This document shows positions 6,469 to 13,734 of a stretch of DNA of 13,734 bases, in pieces (within the stretch, counting starts at the first letter, position 1; the number at the start of each line of letters is the position of its first letter). Position numbers and translations under genes: made by a program. The stretch comes from Micavibrio sp. (lineage in GTDB: Bacteria; Pseudomonadota; Alphaproteobacteria; Micavibrionales; Micavibrionaceae), in NCBI GenBank assembly GCA_027051315.1, contig JALTZE010000176.1:1-13734 (forward strand). Reading direction: 5' to 3'. The notes under the pieces were generated by a model that was given only the letters and a program-made list of their open reading frames with translations, did not search any database and was not told the origin of the DNA.

Positions 6469-7065
6469 TCAAGCCAGCCTCTTTTTAAAACGCCCTATTA
6501 GCTTACCAACTTCTACAGCTTTTTCAATCTTACGTGATAAAAAAGCAAGACTATTCTTTGCATTTTCACTATCATCTTGCAACCAGTATAACATAACAGA
6601 TGCAATTATAGTTGATAAAATCAATCTTTTTGTATAGCGATTATAATCCGTAGATTTATCTCCCGCCCAATTCCATATTATATCGGCACTTCGCCATAAA
6701 GCCTTACCAGCCCTTACCCCTCTCATTGGAATTCCCCAATAAGATACCCCCATTTTAACAGCTTCCTTATAAGGTGATAAAACATAAATTCTTTTTGATA
6801 CAGCCTCGTATATTCTCTGCCTAATTGATAAATCAGAAATATCCATATCAGAAATTTCTTTATACATTTCATTATCAGCCCAGATAGAAAAATATTCAAC
6901 AGCATCTTTTACGCCATTAATAAAAACAGCATCAACCATATCACGATTATAACCACAATCAGCAGCACCACACTCCAAAGCATTCATGCTCCAACCATCA
7001 AAAGATACATGTGGCAAAGATGCCAACAAAATCTTATTTTTTATCTCTGTAACTTCATCACTCAT
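6469..7065 (-). CDS. coq9: COQ9 family ubiquinone biosynthesis protein
   Basis: A 198-residue protein from the ATG at 7065; an in-frame TTG two codons earlier would add only Met-Ala. The LPHVSFDGWS motif near the N-terminus (about 16-25) and the block DKSTDYNRYTKRLILSTIIA...LYWLQDDSENAKNSLAFLSRKI in the last third are characteristic of COQ9. The family has a TetR-like helical fold and, in eukaryotes, binds lipid and presents intermediates to COQ7 for ubiquinone hydroxylation. Alphaproteobacterial homologues are presumed to act in the same pathway. The C-terminal helix is basic (GRFKKR). It is divergent from the UbiB-family kinase gene, which fits a shared pathway. It is co-transcribed with the DotI-like gene, 15 nt downstream. 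The length agrees with bacterial members. Confidence 0.87.
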   Translation of the reverse strand: MSDEVTEIKNKILLASLPHVSFDGWSMNALECGAADCGYNRDMVDAVFINGVKDAVEYFSIWADNEMYKEISDMDISDLSIRQRIYEAVSKRIYVLSPYKEAVKMGVSYWGIPMRGVRAGKALWRSADIIWNWAGDKSTDYNRYTKRLILSTIIASVMLYWLQDDSENAKNSLAFLSRKIEKAVEVGKLIGRFKKRLA

Positions 7066-7171
7066 CGCCAATAAACCCGAATTCTATCAAAAATCAGCTA
7101 TAGCATAACAAATAATGAAAAGAAATATAGTTTGCTTTTTACCCCCTATTCTTCTAAAAATAACTTACAAA

Positions 7172-8527
7172 ATGACAGATGAAAATAAAAACAGCACTGG
7201 AAATAATATAAAAAGATACAGCAAAGTGTCAGGAACTATGGCGGGCATAGCTGTAAAAATCGCGGGTGAAAAATTTCTTGGCATAAAAATAGACAAAGAA
7301 GAACATGCAAAAAACCTGCTTAAATCAATAGGAAATTTAAAAGGCCCACTTATGAAAGTCGGGCAAATACTTGCAACAATTCCGCAAGCACTTCCTCCTG
7401 AATATGCAAAAGCATTACAAGAGCTACAATCAAATGCTCCGCCTATGGGTTGGGCATTTGTAAAAAGACGTATGAAAACTGAGCTTGGTAATGACTGGGC
7501 AAAAAAATTCAAAACATTCGATAAGCAAGCAACCGCCGCAGCAAGCTTAGGGCAAGTACATAAAGCAATAACCCATGACAGCAAAGAAATAGCATGTAAA
7601 TTACAATATCCAGATATGCTTTCCGCTATAAAAGCAGACCTCAACCAACTAAAAATTATATTCTCATTATACGAAAAATATGATAGTGCAATTTCAACAA
7701 AATTAATACATTCAGAATTACAAGAAAGACTATATGAAGAACTTGATTATGAAAGAGAAGCAAAAAATTGTAAACTTTTCTCATATATGCTAAGAAATGA
7801 ACCAAATGTATATATTCCGGAAGTTATAGACGAACTATCTACAGATAGATTACTAAGCTCAACATGGCTTCACGGAGAAAATCTTTTAAATTTTGTCAAT
7901 AGTAATCCCGAGCAAAGAAATATGATTGCTCTTAATATGTTCAAAGCATGGTACATACCCTTTTATAATTATGGAATAATACACGGCGACCCTCACCCAG
8001 GTAATTACACTGTTAGGAATGATAATTCTATAAATCTACTTGATTTTGGCTGCATAAGAATATTCCCAGCAAAATTTGTAGGGGGAGTAATAGACCTGTA
8101 TCATGCTTTACAAAACGGTGATTATAACCTAGCTGTTCACGCTTATGAAACATGGGGATTTGAAAATCTTAACAAAGAGCAAATAGAAACCCTAAATATC
8201 TGGGCAAACTTCCTATATGGTCCAATATTAGAAGATAAAATTCGCCCTATAGGAGAATTAACAAAAGGTATATACGGCAAAGAAACCGCACAAAAAGTCC
8301 ATAAAAAATTAAAGGAAATAGGAGGAATAACCATACCAAGAGAATTTGTTTTTATGGATAGAGCAGCACTTGGACTAGGCTCAGTCTTTCTCCACCTAAA
8401 AGCAGAAATAAACTGGTATCAAATATTTAATGAATTGATAAAAGATTTCAATCAAGAAGAAATGAATATAAAACAGCAAGAAGCACTAGTTAAATTCAAT
8501 TTATTAACTACTACTAAGATGACTTAA
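7172..8527 (+). CDS. ABC1/UbiB-family atypical kinase
   Basis: I prefer the ATG at 7172 (451 residues), which gives a hydrophilic MTDENKN start; an in-frame ATG at 7115 would add 19 residues. Neither has a good ribosome binding site. Family hallmarks are all present: KVGQ (62-65), the Ala-rich loop AAASLGQVH (122-130) in place of a glycine-rich loop, Lys143 in ACKLQYP, the ExD-type motif EELDYEREA (189-197), HGDPHPGN (271-278) as catalytic loop and LDFG (290-293) as metal-binding motif. Members (UbiB, COQ8/ADCK) are ATPase-like proteins needed for ubiquinone biosynthesis, probably by handling lipid intermediates at the membrane. This one lacks the C-terminal membrane helices of Escherichia coli UbiB, so it resembles the ADCK-like type. 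The divergent coq9 supports a role in ubiquinone synthesis. Confidence 0.9.
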   Translation: MTDENKNSTGNNIKRYSKVSGTMAGIAVKIAGEKFLGIKIDKEEHAKNLLKSIGNLKGPLMKVGQILATIPQALPPEYAKALQELQSNAPPMGWAFVKRRMKTELGNDWAKKFKTFDKQATAAASLGQVHKAITHDSKEIACKLQYPDMLSAIKADLNQLKIIFSLYEKYDSAISTKLIHSELQERLYEELDYEREAKNCKLFSYMLRNEPNVYIPEVIDELSTDRLLSSTWLHGENLLNFVNSNPEQRNMIALNMFKAWYIPFYNYGIIHGDPHPGNYTVRNDNSINLLDFGCIRIFPAKFVGGVIDLYHALQNGDYNLAVHAYETWGFENLNKEQIETLNIWANFLYGPILEDKIRPIGELTKGIYGKETAQKVHKKLKEIGGITIPREFVFMDRAALGLGSVFLHLKAEINWYQIFNELIKDFNQEEMNIKQQEALVKFNLLTTTKMT

Positions 8528-8541
8528 TCCTGCCACCACAT

Positions 8542-9039
8542 TTATTTTTTCCTAAAATTATCCAGTGATACAACTTCCCCGCCACTTTTTGGAAGTCCTT
8601 TATCATCATCAGAAGAATCATTATCCTCACTATCATCGCTATGCTGTTCACTATCTTCGCCATCTTCATTTTCATGTATAGGTTGAAATTGCAAAGCAAA
8701 ATTAACAGAAGGGTCAGCAAAAATAGATATAGCAGCCAACGGCACTTCTAATTTTTCTGGTACATTGTTAAAGGACAATGTAACCCCCATCTTTTCATCA
8801 TCAACAAAGAGGTCATAAAACTGATATTGCAACACTATTGTCATCTCACCAGGATAACGTTCGCGCAAATAATCAGGTATTTTTACACCAGGATAATCTG
8901 TTATAAAAGTTATATAAAAATGATGTTCTCCAGGTAAGCCATCAGCATCTTTAACTTCTTGAATAGCCTGCCTTACAACTCCTCTTAGAGCTGATTCAAC
9001 CATTTTATCGTAACGTAATGTATTTTCTTCTTCTGTCAT
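8542..9039 (-). CDS. sspB: SspB-type ClpXP adaptor
   Basis: A 165-residue protein of the SspB family, alphaproteobacterial type. The body (residues 1-120) carries the conserved GEHHFYITFITDYPGVKIPD and YPGEMTIVLQYQFYDL segments, then LSFNNVPEKLEVPLAAISIFADPSVNFALQF. This is the dimeric domain that binds ssrA-tagged peptides. Residues 121-153 form a very acidic Asp/Ser/Glu linker, expected to be flexible. The last residues VVSLDNFRKK match the short C-terminal peptide that docks on the ClpX zinc domain. Its role is to deliver tmRNA-tagged proteins to ClpXP. The ATG at 9039 has no clear Shine-Dalgarno sequence but gives the expected family N-terminus (RYDKMVESALRGVVR). The gene converges with the UbiB-family gene, 14 bp away, and ssrA lies about 1 kb upstream. 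Confidence 0.93.
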   Translation of the reverse strand: MTEEENTLRYDKMVESALRGVVRQAIQEVKDADGLPGEHHFYITFITDYPGVKIPDYLRERYPGEMTIVLQYQFYDLFVDDEKMGVTLSFNNVPEKLEVPLAAISIFADPSVNFALQFQPIHENEDGEDSEQHSDDSEDNDSSDDDKGLPKSGGEVVSLDNFRKK

Positions 9040-9094
9040 GATAGTTCATTGGATTAAGAATTAAAGAAATATTTCAAGAGGCTACACTTTTAAT

Positions 9095-9116
9095 ATATCA
9101 TGATATGATTCGCGAA
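9095..9116. repeat. Two short palindromes in the sspB/transporter divergent region
   Basis: ATATCATGATAT (9095-9106) and TTCGCGAA (9109-9116) are perfect palindromes two bases apart, roughly midway between the divergent starts at 9039 and 9205. They could be regulator sites for one or both genes. The rest of 9040-9204 shows no clear sigma-70 promoter. Confidence 0.4.
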
Positions 9117-9204
9117 CCTCACAGCTGAAAATTCGCACAAACAAAGATAAAAAACTATAACCAAAAGTAAAATACATCAAAATAATTGTGGAAAGCATAA
9201 ATAA

Positions 9205-10086
9205 ATGAGTAATGAAACAAAAAATAATATAAAAGGTATGATTATATGTCTAATAGGATTTAGCTGTTTTTCTTTTGGCGATGCCGCATATAAATGGGTA
9301 GGTTCTAGCTACTCTATTTTTCTTATGGCCTTAATAGCTTCTACAGTATCACTTTTAACAATATTAACAATCTCAGCACTCAAAGGAGAATTTTTAAAAA
9401 CAATCAAACCCTCTAGACCATACGCCCATCTTTTTCGTGGAATAATATTATTTATGCAACTGGTAACTTTTATCTTTGCTATAAATCACATGGACCTTGC
9501 CAAAGCCTATACAATAATTTTCATTACCCCCTTTATAACAGCATTAATAGCAATCCCTATGTTCAAAGAAAAAGCAGGAATTAAACAATGGACAGCAATA
9601 ATAATAGGTTTCATAGGTGTCTTAATAGTGCTTAGACCAGGGATTATACCAATAGATATATATACAGCATCAATCATAATATCAGCTTTCTTATTTTCCT
9701 TTGCAAATCTTTATGCAAGGAGAATAACCACCAAAGAAGATTCTAGCTTTACCCTTCCTGCCTCCGTATCTTTTGTCGCTATAATATTATCATCAATATT
9801 AATACCAACGACTACTTTAGAAGGATACATAATACCTGACACTCAAAGCCTATTACTTCTTATATTTGCAGGTTTAATATCTTCCATAGCACTTTACCTT
9901 TTACCAAAAGCCTTCACAATAGCATCAGCAAGCGCCGTAGCCCCTATGCATTATGTTCAATTAATATGGGCAATAATATTTGGAATATTCATATTTGAAG
10001 AACAAACAGACCCCTACACATTCATAGGAGCATCAATAATAATCGCAAGTGGCATATACTTAATAAAGCATGAAAATAAGACATGA
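9205..10086 (+). CDS. DMT/EamA-family transporter
   Basis: A 293-residue integral membrane protein with ten likely membrane helices arranged as two EamA repeats (about 10-140 and 150-288). Typical features are GFSCFSFGDAAYKW in helix 1, the MDLAKAYTIIFITPFITALIA segment at the end of repeat 1 followed by GFIGVLIVLRPG, and ASASAVAPMHYVQLIWAIIFG then FIGASIIIASGIYLI at the end of repeat 2. The family exports or takes up small metabolites. Rickettsial S-adenosylmethionine transporters belong to it, but the substrate here cannot be read from sequence. The leader has only a weak GGAAAG. It is monocistronic; its stop codon abuts the T-rich end of the convergent ssrA gene. Confidence 0.88.
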   Translation: MSNETKNNIKGMIICLIGFSCFSFGDAAYKWVGSSYSIFLMALIASTVSLLTILTISALKGEFLKTIKPSRPYAHLFRGIILFMQLVTFIFAINHMDLAKAYTIIFITPFITALIAIPMFKEKAGIKQWTAIIIGFIGVLIVLRPGIIPIDIYTASIIISAFLFSFANLYARRITTKEDSSFTLPASVSFVAIILSSILIPTTTLEGYIIPDTQSLLLLIFAGLISSIALYLLPKAFTIASASAVAPMHYVQLIWAIIFGIFIFEEQTDPYTFIGASIIIASGIYLIKHENKT

Positions 10087-10122
10087 AAATAAAATGAGCC
10101 TATTCTGTTGCTAGGCCGGCTC
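10085..10122 (-). terminator. Terminal hairpin and T-rich tract of ssrA
   Basis: GAGCC (10118-10122) can pair with GGCTC (10096-10100), or GCCTA with TAGGC inside it, followed on the minus strand by ATTTTATTTT (10086-10095). It looks like an intrinsic terminator, though part of the stem may belong to the mature tmRNA fold. Confidence 0.55.
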
Positions 10123-10424
10123 GTGCCCCACATATTCTAGCTAAAGAATAAGAATTCAGTTTAAGATTACTTAAGCAGCAAGAGCTACCTTTTCATCTTG
10201 AGCAAAGTTATCGTTTGCATTTATAAAAATTGACCCAAAAAACGGCGGATATCATACCGGACGAAAGCTTTTCCTTTACCACGCATGTCGATCCTGTTTC
10301 GGCCCCCTCATAAAACATCAATCTTTTTAAATTTTTGATGACTTATGGTGGAGCCGCCGGGCACTGCCCCCGGGTCCATAACGCTTATTCCGAATCGCGT
10401 TTATCGTCATAGTCATTGCTGACA
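10091..10424 (-). ncRNA. ssrA: Circularly permuted two-piece tmRNA
   Basis: Read on the minus strand, the acceptor piece comes first and ends in a T-arm-like stem and GGCTCCACCA, with CCA at 10346-10348. A 39-nt spacer (10307-10345) containing a CATCAA/TTGATG hairpin follows. The coding piece then begins at 10306 with GGGGCCGAAACAGGATCGAC. GGGGCCG pairs with CGGCUCC to form a 7-bp acceptor stem with the G3-U pair used by alanyl-tRNA synthetase. The tag frame runs 10218 to 10171: resume codon GCA, peptide ANDNFAQDEKVALAA, stop TAA. This permuted order is characteristic of alphaproteobacteria, where processing yields two RNA pieces that pair. tmRNA rescues stalled ribosomes and tags the nascent chain for ClpXP. 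The 5' end (about 10424) is inferred from the promoter, and the 3' end from the terminal hairpin. Confidence 0.95.
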
Positions 10425-10429
10425 CATAT

Positions 10430-10458
10430 AATATAGCGCAGAACTATTAAGAAATCCA
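10430..10458 (-). promoter_or_regulatory. Candidate ssrA promoter
   Basis: On the minus strand TATATT (10430-10435) is a plausible -10 and TGGATT (10453-10458) a weak -35 at 17-bp spacing. Initiation about 6 nt past the -10 gives a 5' end near 10424, which suits the length of the acceptor piece. Confidence 0.5.
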
Positions 10459-10482
10459 GTATTTTAGAGGACTAAAAACAAA

Positions 10483-11364
10483 TTATAAATCAAAACCAAA
10501 CTCTCGATTATAAATATTTTCTTTCATAACTCCCAACTTTGATAAAACTGCTTGCGTTGAAAAACAGCATCTATTCAAAGTGAAATTATTCATATTACCT
10601 AATCTATCACAAACAGGGACGCCATTCAGATTTAAAAAACCTTTATTAACCAAATCATATGAAACCCCACCAGCAGCTTTCAATATTGCCATACCAGGGG
10701 CAACATCCCAATATGAAAAATCATTCTCCAAAATCGTTATATCAGCACTTCCATCTGCAACCATTAAAATTCGCCCACCACCAACAAATGGAACAGCAGA
10801 ATAATCAACACCAAAAATATCATCAGGTCTTGCTTCTACATCAAAAGATACACAAGCCCTTAACTCATCTTTGACCTTATCATTAACCCTTATCTCTTGT
10901 GCAATAGCATTTGATACTTGCCTAAAAGCTCTTCCATCATCATCGGTAAAATATAAACTACCGCCATTATATGCAGGAAGATATACAACACCTTTTTCAG
11001 GAATAAACAAACCAAACTCATTTTGCTGAACAAAAGCGATATTAACAGCAAAACAATCATAATTATTCCTATAACCTTCACTTCCATCTAACGGGTCTAT
11101 TATCCAATAGCAACCCGTATCATTATAAGCTCTCTTAAGCTCTTCAAAATTTTCTTCACAACCATTTTCTTCAGAAATTATAGGAATCCTGTCCCCTGTA
11201 ATTTCCCTTAAACCATCTATTATAATCTTATTAGCCGCAATATCAGCATTGGTAAGAACAGAACCATCAGATTTTTTCTGTACCCTCAATCCACGCAAAC
11301 GCAAATCAACAGAGTTATCTCCTGCCTCTTTTGCTATATCACATACATCATCTATATTAAACAT
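10483..11364 (-). CDS. cysQ: 3'(2'),5'-bisphosphate nucleotidase, CysQ type
   Basis: I prefer the ATG at 11364 (293 residues): GGGG lies 8-9 nt upstream and family alignment begins at once. The frame remains open to 11430, but that extension looks non-coding. It is an inositol-monophosphatase superfamily enzyme with the metal-binding motifs intact: Glu65-Glu66 in SEENG, DPLDGS (90-95) and Trp219-Asp220 in SYWDVAPG, followed by ILKAAGG. The ADIAANKIIIDGL segment and GVVYLPAYNGGSLYF fit CysQ better than SuhB. CysQ hydrolyses 3'-phosphoadenosine 5'-phosphate to AMP and phosphate, recycling a by-product of sulfate assimilation and acyl-carrier-protein maturation. DPLDGSEGY has Ser where many members have Thr, a conservative change. 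It is divergent from thyA. Another IMPase subfamily remains possible. Confidence 0.83.
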   Translation of the reverse strand: MFNIDDVCDIAKEAGDNSVDLRLRGLRVQKKSDGSVLTNADIAANKIIIDGLREITGDRIPIISEENGCEENFEELKRAYNDTGCYWIIDPLDGSEGYRNNYDCFAVNIAFVQQNEFGLFIPEKGVVYLPAYNGGSLYFTDDDGRAFRQVSNAIAQEIRVNDKVKDELRACVSFDVEARPDDIFGVDYSAVPFVGGGRILMVADGSADITILENDFSYWDVAPGMAILKAAGGVSYDLVNKGFLNLNGVPVCDRLGNMNNFTLNRCCFSTQAVLSKLGVMKENIYNREFGFDL

Positions 11365-11477
11365 TATACAAACCCCAACATTTCTCATTAACATAATAAA
11401 AGATATCTTAAAAAGCAAGTTTTTATCCACGTTAAAATCTATGTAAAAAACTGCAAACTATTAAAGAATCACGCAAA

Positions 11478-11507
11478 TAACCATATGTTAACTAACCATA
11501 TGTTAAC
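11478..11507. repeat. Tandem 15-bp duplication upstream of thyA, candidate operator
   Basis: TAACCATATGTTAAC occurs twice in perfect tandem (11478-11492 and 11493-11507). Each unit is nearly palindromic (TAAC, CATATG, TTA). The pair directly abuts the TATAAT box at 11508-11513 and therefore covers the -35 region. A bound regulator would block or assist thyA transcription. Confidence 0.65.
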
Positions 11508-11513
11508 TATAAT
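11508..11513 (+). promoter_or_regulatory. Candidate -10 box of thyA-folA
   Basis: A consensus TATAAT lies 23 bp before the thyA ATG. No good -35 is found 17 bp upstream (ATGTTA), because that position is occupied by the 15-bp repeat. This suggests an activator-dependent or repressed promoter. Confidence 0.5.
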
Positions 11514-11536
11514 AAACAAAGCCTATGGAGCTAATA

Positions 11537-12331
11537 ATGAAACAATATCTTGACCTTATGCAGCGCGTACTTGATGAAGGAATAGAAAAAGAAGACCGCA
11601 CAGGAACAGGAACAAAAAGCATATTTGGGCATCAAATGAGATTTGATTTATCCAAGGGTTTCCCAATGGTAACTACTAAAAAACTTCACCTAAAATCTAT
11701 AATTCATGAATTAATATGGTTTTTATCAGGTGATACAAATATCAAATATCTAAAAGAAAATGGCGTAAGAATATGGGACGAATGGGCTGATGAAGACGGG
11801 AATCTTGGTCCTGTTTATGGTCATCAATGGCGTTCATGGCCTACTGCAGATGGTCGCCATATTGACCAGATAACAAATCTTATCGAAAGAATAAAAACCA
11901 ATCCAGATTGTAGAAGATTAATTGTGAGTGCATGGAATGTAGGAGAAATAGAAAATATGGCTTTACCACCATGTCATTGTTTCTTCCAATTTTACGTAGC
12001 CGATGGCAAACTATCATGTCAACTATATCAAAGAAGTGCAGATATCTTTTTAGGAGTACCGTTTAATATCGCATCTTACTCTTTGCTTGTAATGATGGTT
12101 GCTCAGGTCTGTGATTTAGAAGCAGGGGAATTCATCCATACTTTTGGCGATGCCCATATATATAGCAATCATATGGAACAAGTGAAATTACAACTTTCCA
12201 GAGAACCAAAATCTCTGCCCACTATGAAAATAAATCCAAATGTCAAAGATATTTTTGATTTTAAATTTGAAGATTTTGAACTAATCAATTACGAACATCA
12301 CCCATTAATCAAAGGAAAAGTAGCAGTATAA
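11537..12331 (+). CDS. thyA: Thymidylate synthase ThyA
   Basis: A 264-residue thymidylate synthase, the same length as the Escherichia coli enzyme. I chose the ATG at 11537 because GGAG lies 6 nt upstream and the protein starts MKQYLDLM as expected; an earlier in-frame ATG at 11525 would add four residues. The catalytic Cys146 is in [13 protein letters not shown], Arg21 in EDRTGTGT binds phosphate, and the [17 protein letters not shown] block and [12 protein letters not shown] motif are complete. It methylates dUMP to dTMP using 5,10-methylenetetrahydrofolate, releasing dihydrofolate. The folA gene that recycles dihydrofolate starts 3 nt after the stop, so the two are co-transcribed. A tandem repeat and a TATAAT box lie upstream. 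Confidence 0.98.
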   Translation: MKQYLDLMQRVLDEGIEKEDRTGTGTKSIFGHQMRFDLSKGFPMVTTKKLHLKSIIHELIWFLSGDTNIKYLKENGVRIWDEWADEDGNLGPVYGHQWRSWPTADGRHIDQITNLIERIKTNPDCRRLIVSAWNVGEIENMALPPCHCFFQFYVADGKLSCQLYQRSADIFLGVPFNIASYSLLVMMVAQVCDLEAGEFIHTFGDAHIYSNHMEQVKLQLSREPKSLPTMKINPNVKDIFDFKFEDFELINYEHHPLIKGKVAV

Positions 12332-12334
12332 TAA

Positions 12335-12829
12335 ATGATAAAAATATCAATAATAGTGGCACAAGGTAAAAACCGTGAAATTGGAAAAGACAACAAACTA
12401 CTTTGGCATATCCCAGAAGATTTAAAATTCTTCAAACAAACCACAATGGGCAAACCCATAATCATGGGCAGAAAAACCTACGAATCGATAGGCAAGCCAT
12501 TACCAGGAAGATTAAATATAGTAATTTCGCGCTCTCCCTACCCTGTTGATGGAATTGTGGATTGCCTATCTCTAAATCAGGCAATAGATATAGCAAAAAA
12601 AGAAGCAAGAGAAAAAAACATCAATGAAATCATAATAATGGGCGGGGCTCAAATATATGAACAAGCAATAGATATTGCTGATAAAATATATCTTACCCAA
12701 GTGGATAAATCATTTGATGCTGATAGTTTTTTTCCAAAAATAGATAAAAATATCTGGGAAGAAACATCTAACAAACTTTATAAAAATGATAAATTTTCAT
12801 ACAGCTTTATTACATTATTACGAAAATAA
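12335..12829 (+). CDS. folA: Dihydrofolate reductase
   Basis: A 164-residue dihydrofolate reductase. LLWHIPEDLKFFK (22-34) carries the active-site Trp24 and Asp29, IIMGRKTYESIGKPLPGR the NADPH and substrate site, and IIIMGGAQIYEQAI the second nucleotide-binding motif. It reduces dihydrofolate to tetrahydrofolate with NADPH. The ATG comes 3 nt after the thyA stop with no Shine-Dalgarno sequence of its own, which suggests translational coupling. Its last 12 bases overlap the 3' end of the convergent mrp gene (12818-12829). Confidence 0.97.
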   Translation: MIKISIIVAQGKNREIGKDNKLLWHIPEDLKFFKQTTMGKPIIMGRKTYESIGKPLPGRLNIVISRSPYPVDGIVDCLSLNQAIDIAKKEAREKNINEIIIMGGAQIYEQAIDIADKIYLTQVDKSFDADSFFPKIDKNIWEETSNKLYKNDKFSYSFITLLRK

Positions 12830-13734
12830 AATATGTTCTAATTTATCCGCTGCTTTTAAATATTCCTGCCCCGCATTACTGTCAGGTTTCTGAATAACTA
12901 TAGGAATCCCCTCATCAGATAACAGTCTAACTGCCGCCTCAAGAGCTATATCAGCAAGAAAAGGAATATTTCGTTTTTTTGCCTCATTCTTCGCACCATA
13001 ACTCCCAAAAATATGCTCTTTATGTCCGCATTCTGGGCATATATATATACTCATATTCTCAATAATTCCTAATATCGGAACTTCCAGCTTTTCAAACATA
13101 TCAATAGCTTTCCTTGCATCAATCATCGCAATATCCTGCGGTGTAGAAACAATAACAGCTCCATCAATTCCAATTTTCTGAGAAAGAGTAAGATGAACAT
13201 CACCAGTTCCAGGTGGTGTATCCACAACCAAAACATCAAGCTCCCCCCACTCGACATCTCTTACCATCTGAATCACTGCCCCTTGAATTTTTGGTCCTTT
13301 CCATATAACGGCACTATTTTCTTCCACCAAAAAACCCATAGACATAAATTTAATTCCAAATCCCTCCAAAGGTTTCATAAGCTTTTTTTCACCTTTTTCA
13401 GGTTTTTTTTCACTAATTCCTGCAAGCTTAGGAACAGAAGGACCATAAATATCAGCATCCATCAACCCCACTTTCAACCCCTGCTTTGAAAGCGCACAAG
13501 CAATATTTATAGCAACAGTAGATTTTCCAACCCCCCCCTTACCAGAAGCAATAACTATTATCTTTTTTATATTTTTTCTCATCTCATTATTAACTATAAC
13601 TTCCTTAACTTTGTCAGAAGTCATAACAACAAATATTTTTCGCCCCTTAATGTTTTCAGCAATATTATCTTCAATTTCTTTTTGAACTTTTTTATAATCA
13701 TCTATAATAGGAGCATCTATAATAATTTTTATAT
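12818..13734 (-). CDS. mrp: Mrp/ApbC iron-sulfur carrier ATPase, N-terminus beyond window edge
   Basis: The frame is open from the stop at 12818-12820 to the right edge, so the gene is cut at its 5' end. An internal ATG at 13624 would give 268 residues. However, about 36 further codons are open upstream and read like the end of the MIP18/DUF59 domain that precedes the ATPase in Mrp, so the true start lies outside. Motifs in order are deviant Walker A GKGGVGKST, MDADIYGPSVPKL, WKGPKIQGAVIQ, DVLVVDTPPGTGDVHLT and ENMSIYICPECGHKEHIFG. The last includes the CPEC pair that holds a bridging 4Fe-4S cluster between two subunits. Mrp assembles and transfers Fe-S clusters. The gene is convergent with folA, overlapping by 12 bp. 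Confidence 0.96.
   Translation of the reverse strand, partial: IKIIIDAPIIDDYKKVQKEIEDNIAENIKGRKIFVVMTSDKVKEVIVNNEMRKNIKKIIVIASGKGGVGKSTVAINIACALSKQGLKVGLMDADIYGPSVPKLAGISEKKPEKGEKKLMKPLEGFGIKFMSMGFLVEENSAVIWKGPKIQGAVIQMVRDVEWGELDVLVVDTPPGTGDVHLTLSQKIGIDGAVIVSTPQDIAMIDARKAIDMFEKLEVPILGIIENMSIYICPECGHKEHIFGSYGAKNEAKKRNIPFLADIALEAAVRLLSDEGIPIVIQKPDSNAGQEYLKAADKLEHILFS

Noticed and set aside
7115..7171. The earlier ATG at 7115 as the start of the kinase
   Set aside because: The added 19 residues are hydrophobic and lie outside the family's conserved region, and no ribosome binding site is present. The evidence is not decisive.
7165..7644. 159-codon minus-strand open frame inside the kinase gene
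   Set aside because: It is antisense to conserved kinase motifs and has no recognisable content or ribosome binding site.
10580..10874. Plus-strand open frames inside the CysQ-type gene
   Set aside because: They are antisense to the conserved IMPase motif region and read as low-complexity, implausible proteins.
11365..11430. N-terminal extension of the CysQ-type protein to 11430
   Set aside because: The ATG at 11364 has an upstream GGGG at good spacing, and similarity to the family starts immediately after it.

Overview
The window looks like an AT-rich alphaproteobacterial chromosome segment. The best lineage evidence is a circularly permuted two-piece tmRNA gene (about 10091-10424, minus), together with an alphaproteobacterial-type SspB, a GapR/DUF2312 protein, a COQ9 homologue next to an ABC1/UbiB kinase, and a ThyA-FolA pair. 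GC looks well under 40% by eye. I cannot name the genus. The low GC and a DotI/IcmL-like protein would fit a host-associated or predatory lineage, but that is inference.

Layout from left to right. 1-743 (minus) is a polytopic membrane protein cut by the window edge; it starts at TTG one codon after the stop of a secreted, lysine-rich protein (747-1337, minus). 1489-2149 (plus) is a two-gene operon of small unrecognised proteins ending at a clear terminator. 2287-3021 (plus) is a rhomboid protease, which meets an unrecognised charged protein (3044-3694, minus) at a (GAAAT)6 repeat. 3761-5220 is a possible cassette: an AAA/DUF4143 ATPase (minus) with a palindrome-dense block downstream and a near-perfect 33-bp palindrome upstream. 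5232-5531 (minus) is gapR. 5734-7065 (minus) holds coq9 followed by the DotI/IcmL-like gene, divergent from the UbiB-family kinase at 7172-8527 (plus).

8542-9039 (minus) is sspB, 9205-10086 (plus) a DMT transporter, and 10091-10424 (minus) ssrA. 10483-11364 (minus) is a CysQ-type phosphatase. 11537-12331 (plus) is thyA and 12335-12829 (plus) folA, whose end overlaps mrp (12818 to beyond the right edge, minus).

Three functional themes stand out. Ubiquinone biosynthesis is represented by COQ9 and UbiB sharing a divergent intergenic region. Trans-translation and tag-directed proteolysis are represented by ssrA and the adaptor sspB about 1 kb apart. Folate and thymidylate metabolism is represented by ThyA, which consumes methylene-THF, and FolA, which regenerates THF. 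The accessory material is the small ORFan operon, the lysine-rich secreted protein, the DUF4143 cassette and the DotI-like protein. I found no CRISPR array, insertion sequence or tRNA gene. The only stretch above 300 bases without a protein gene is 10087-10482, and it holds ssrA.
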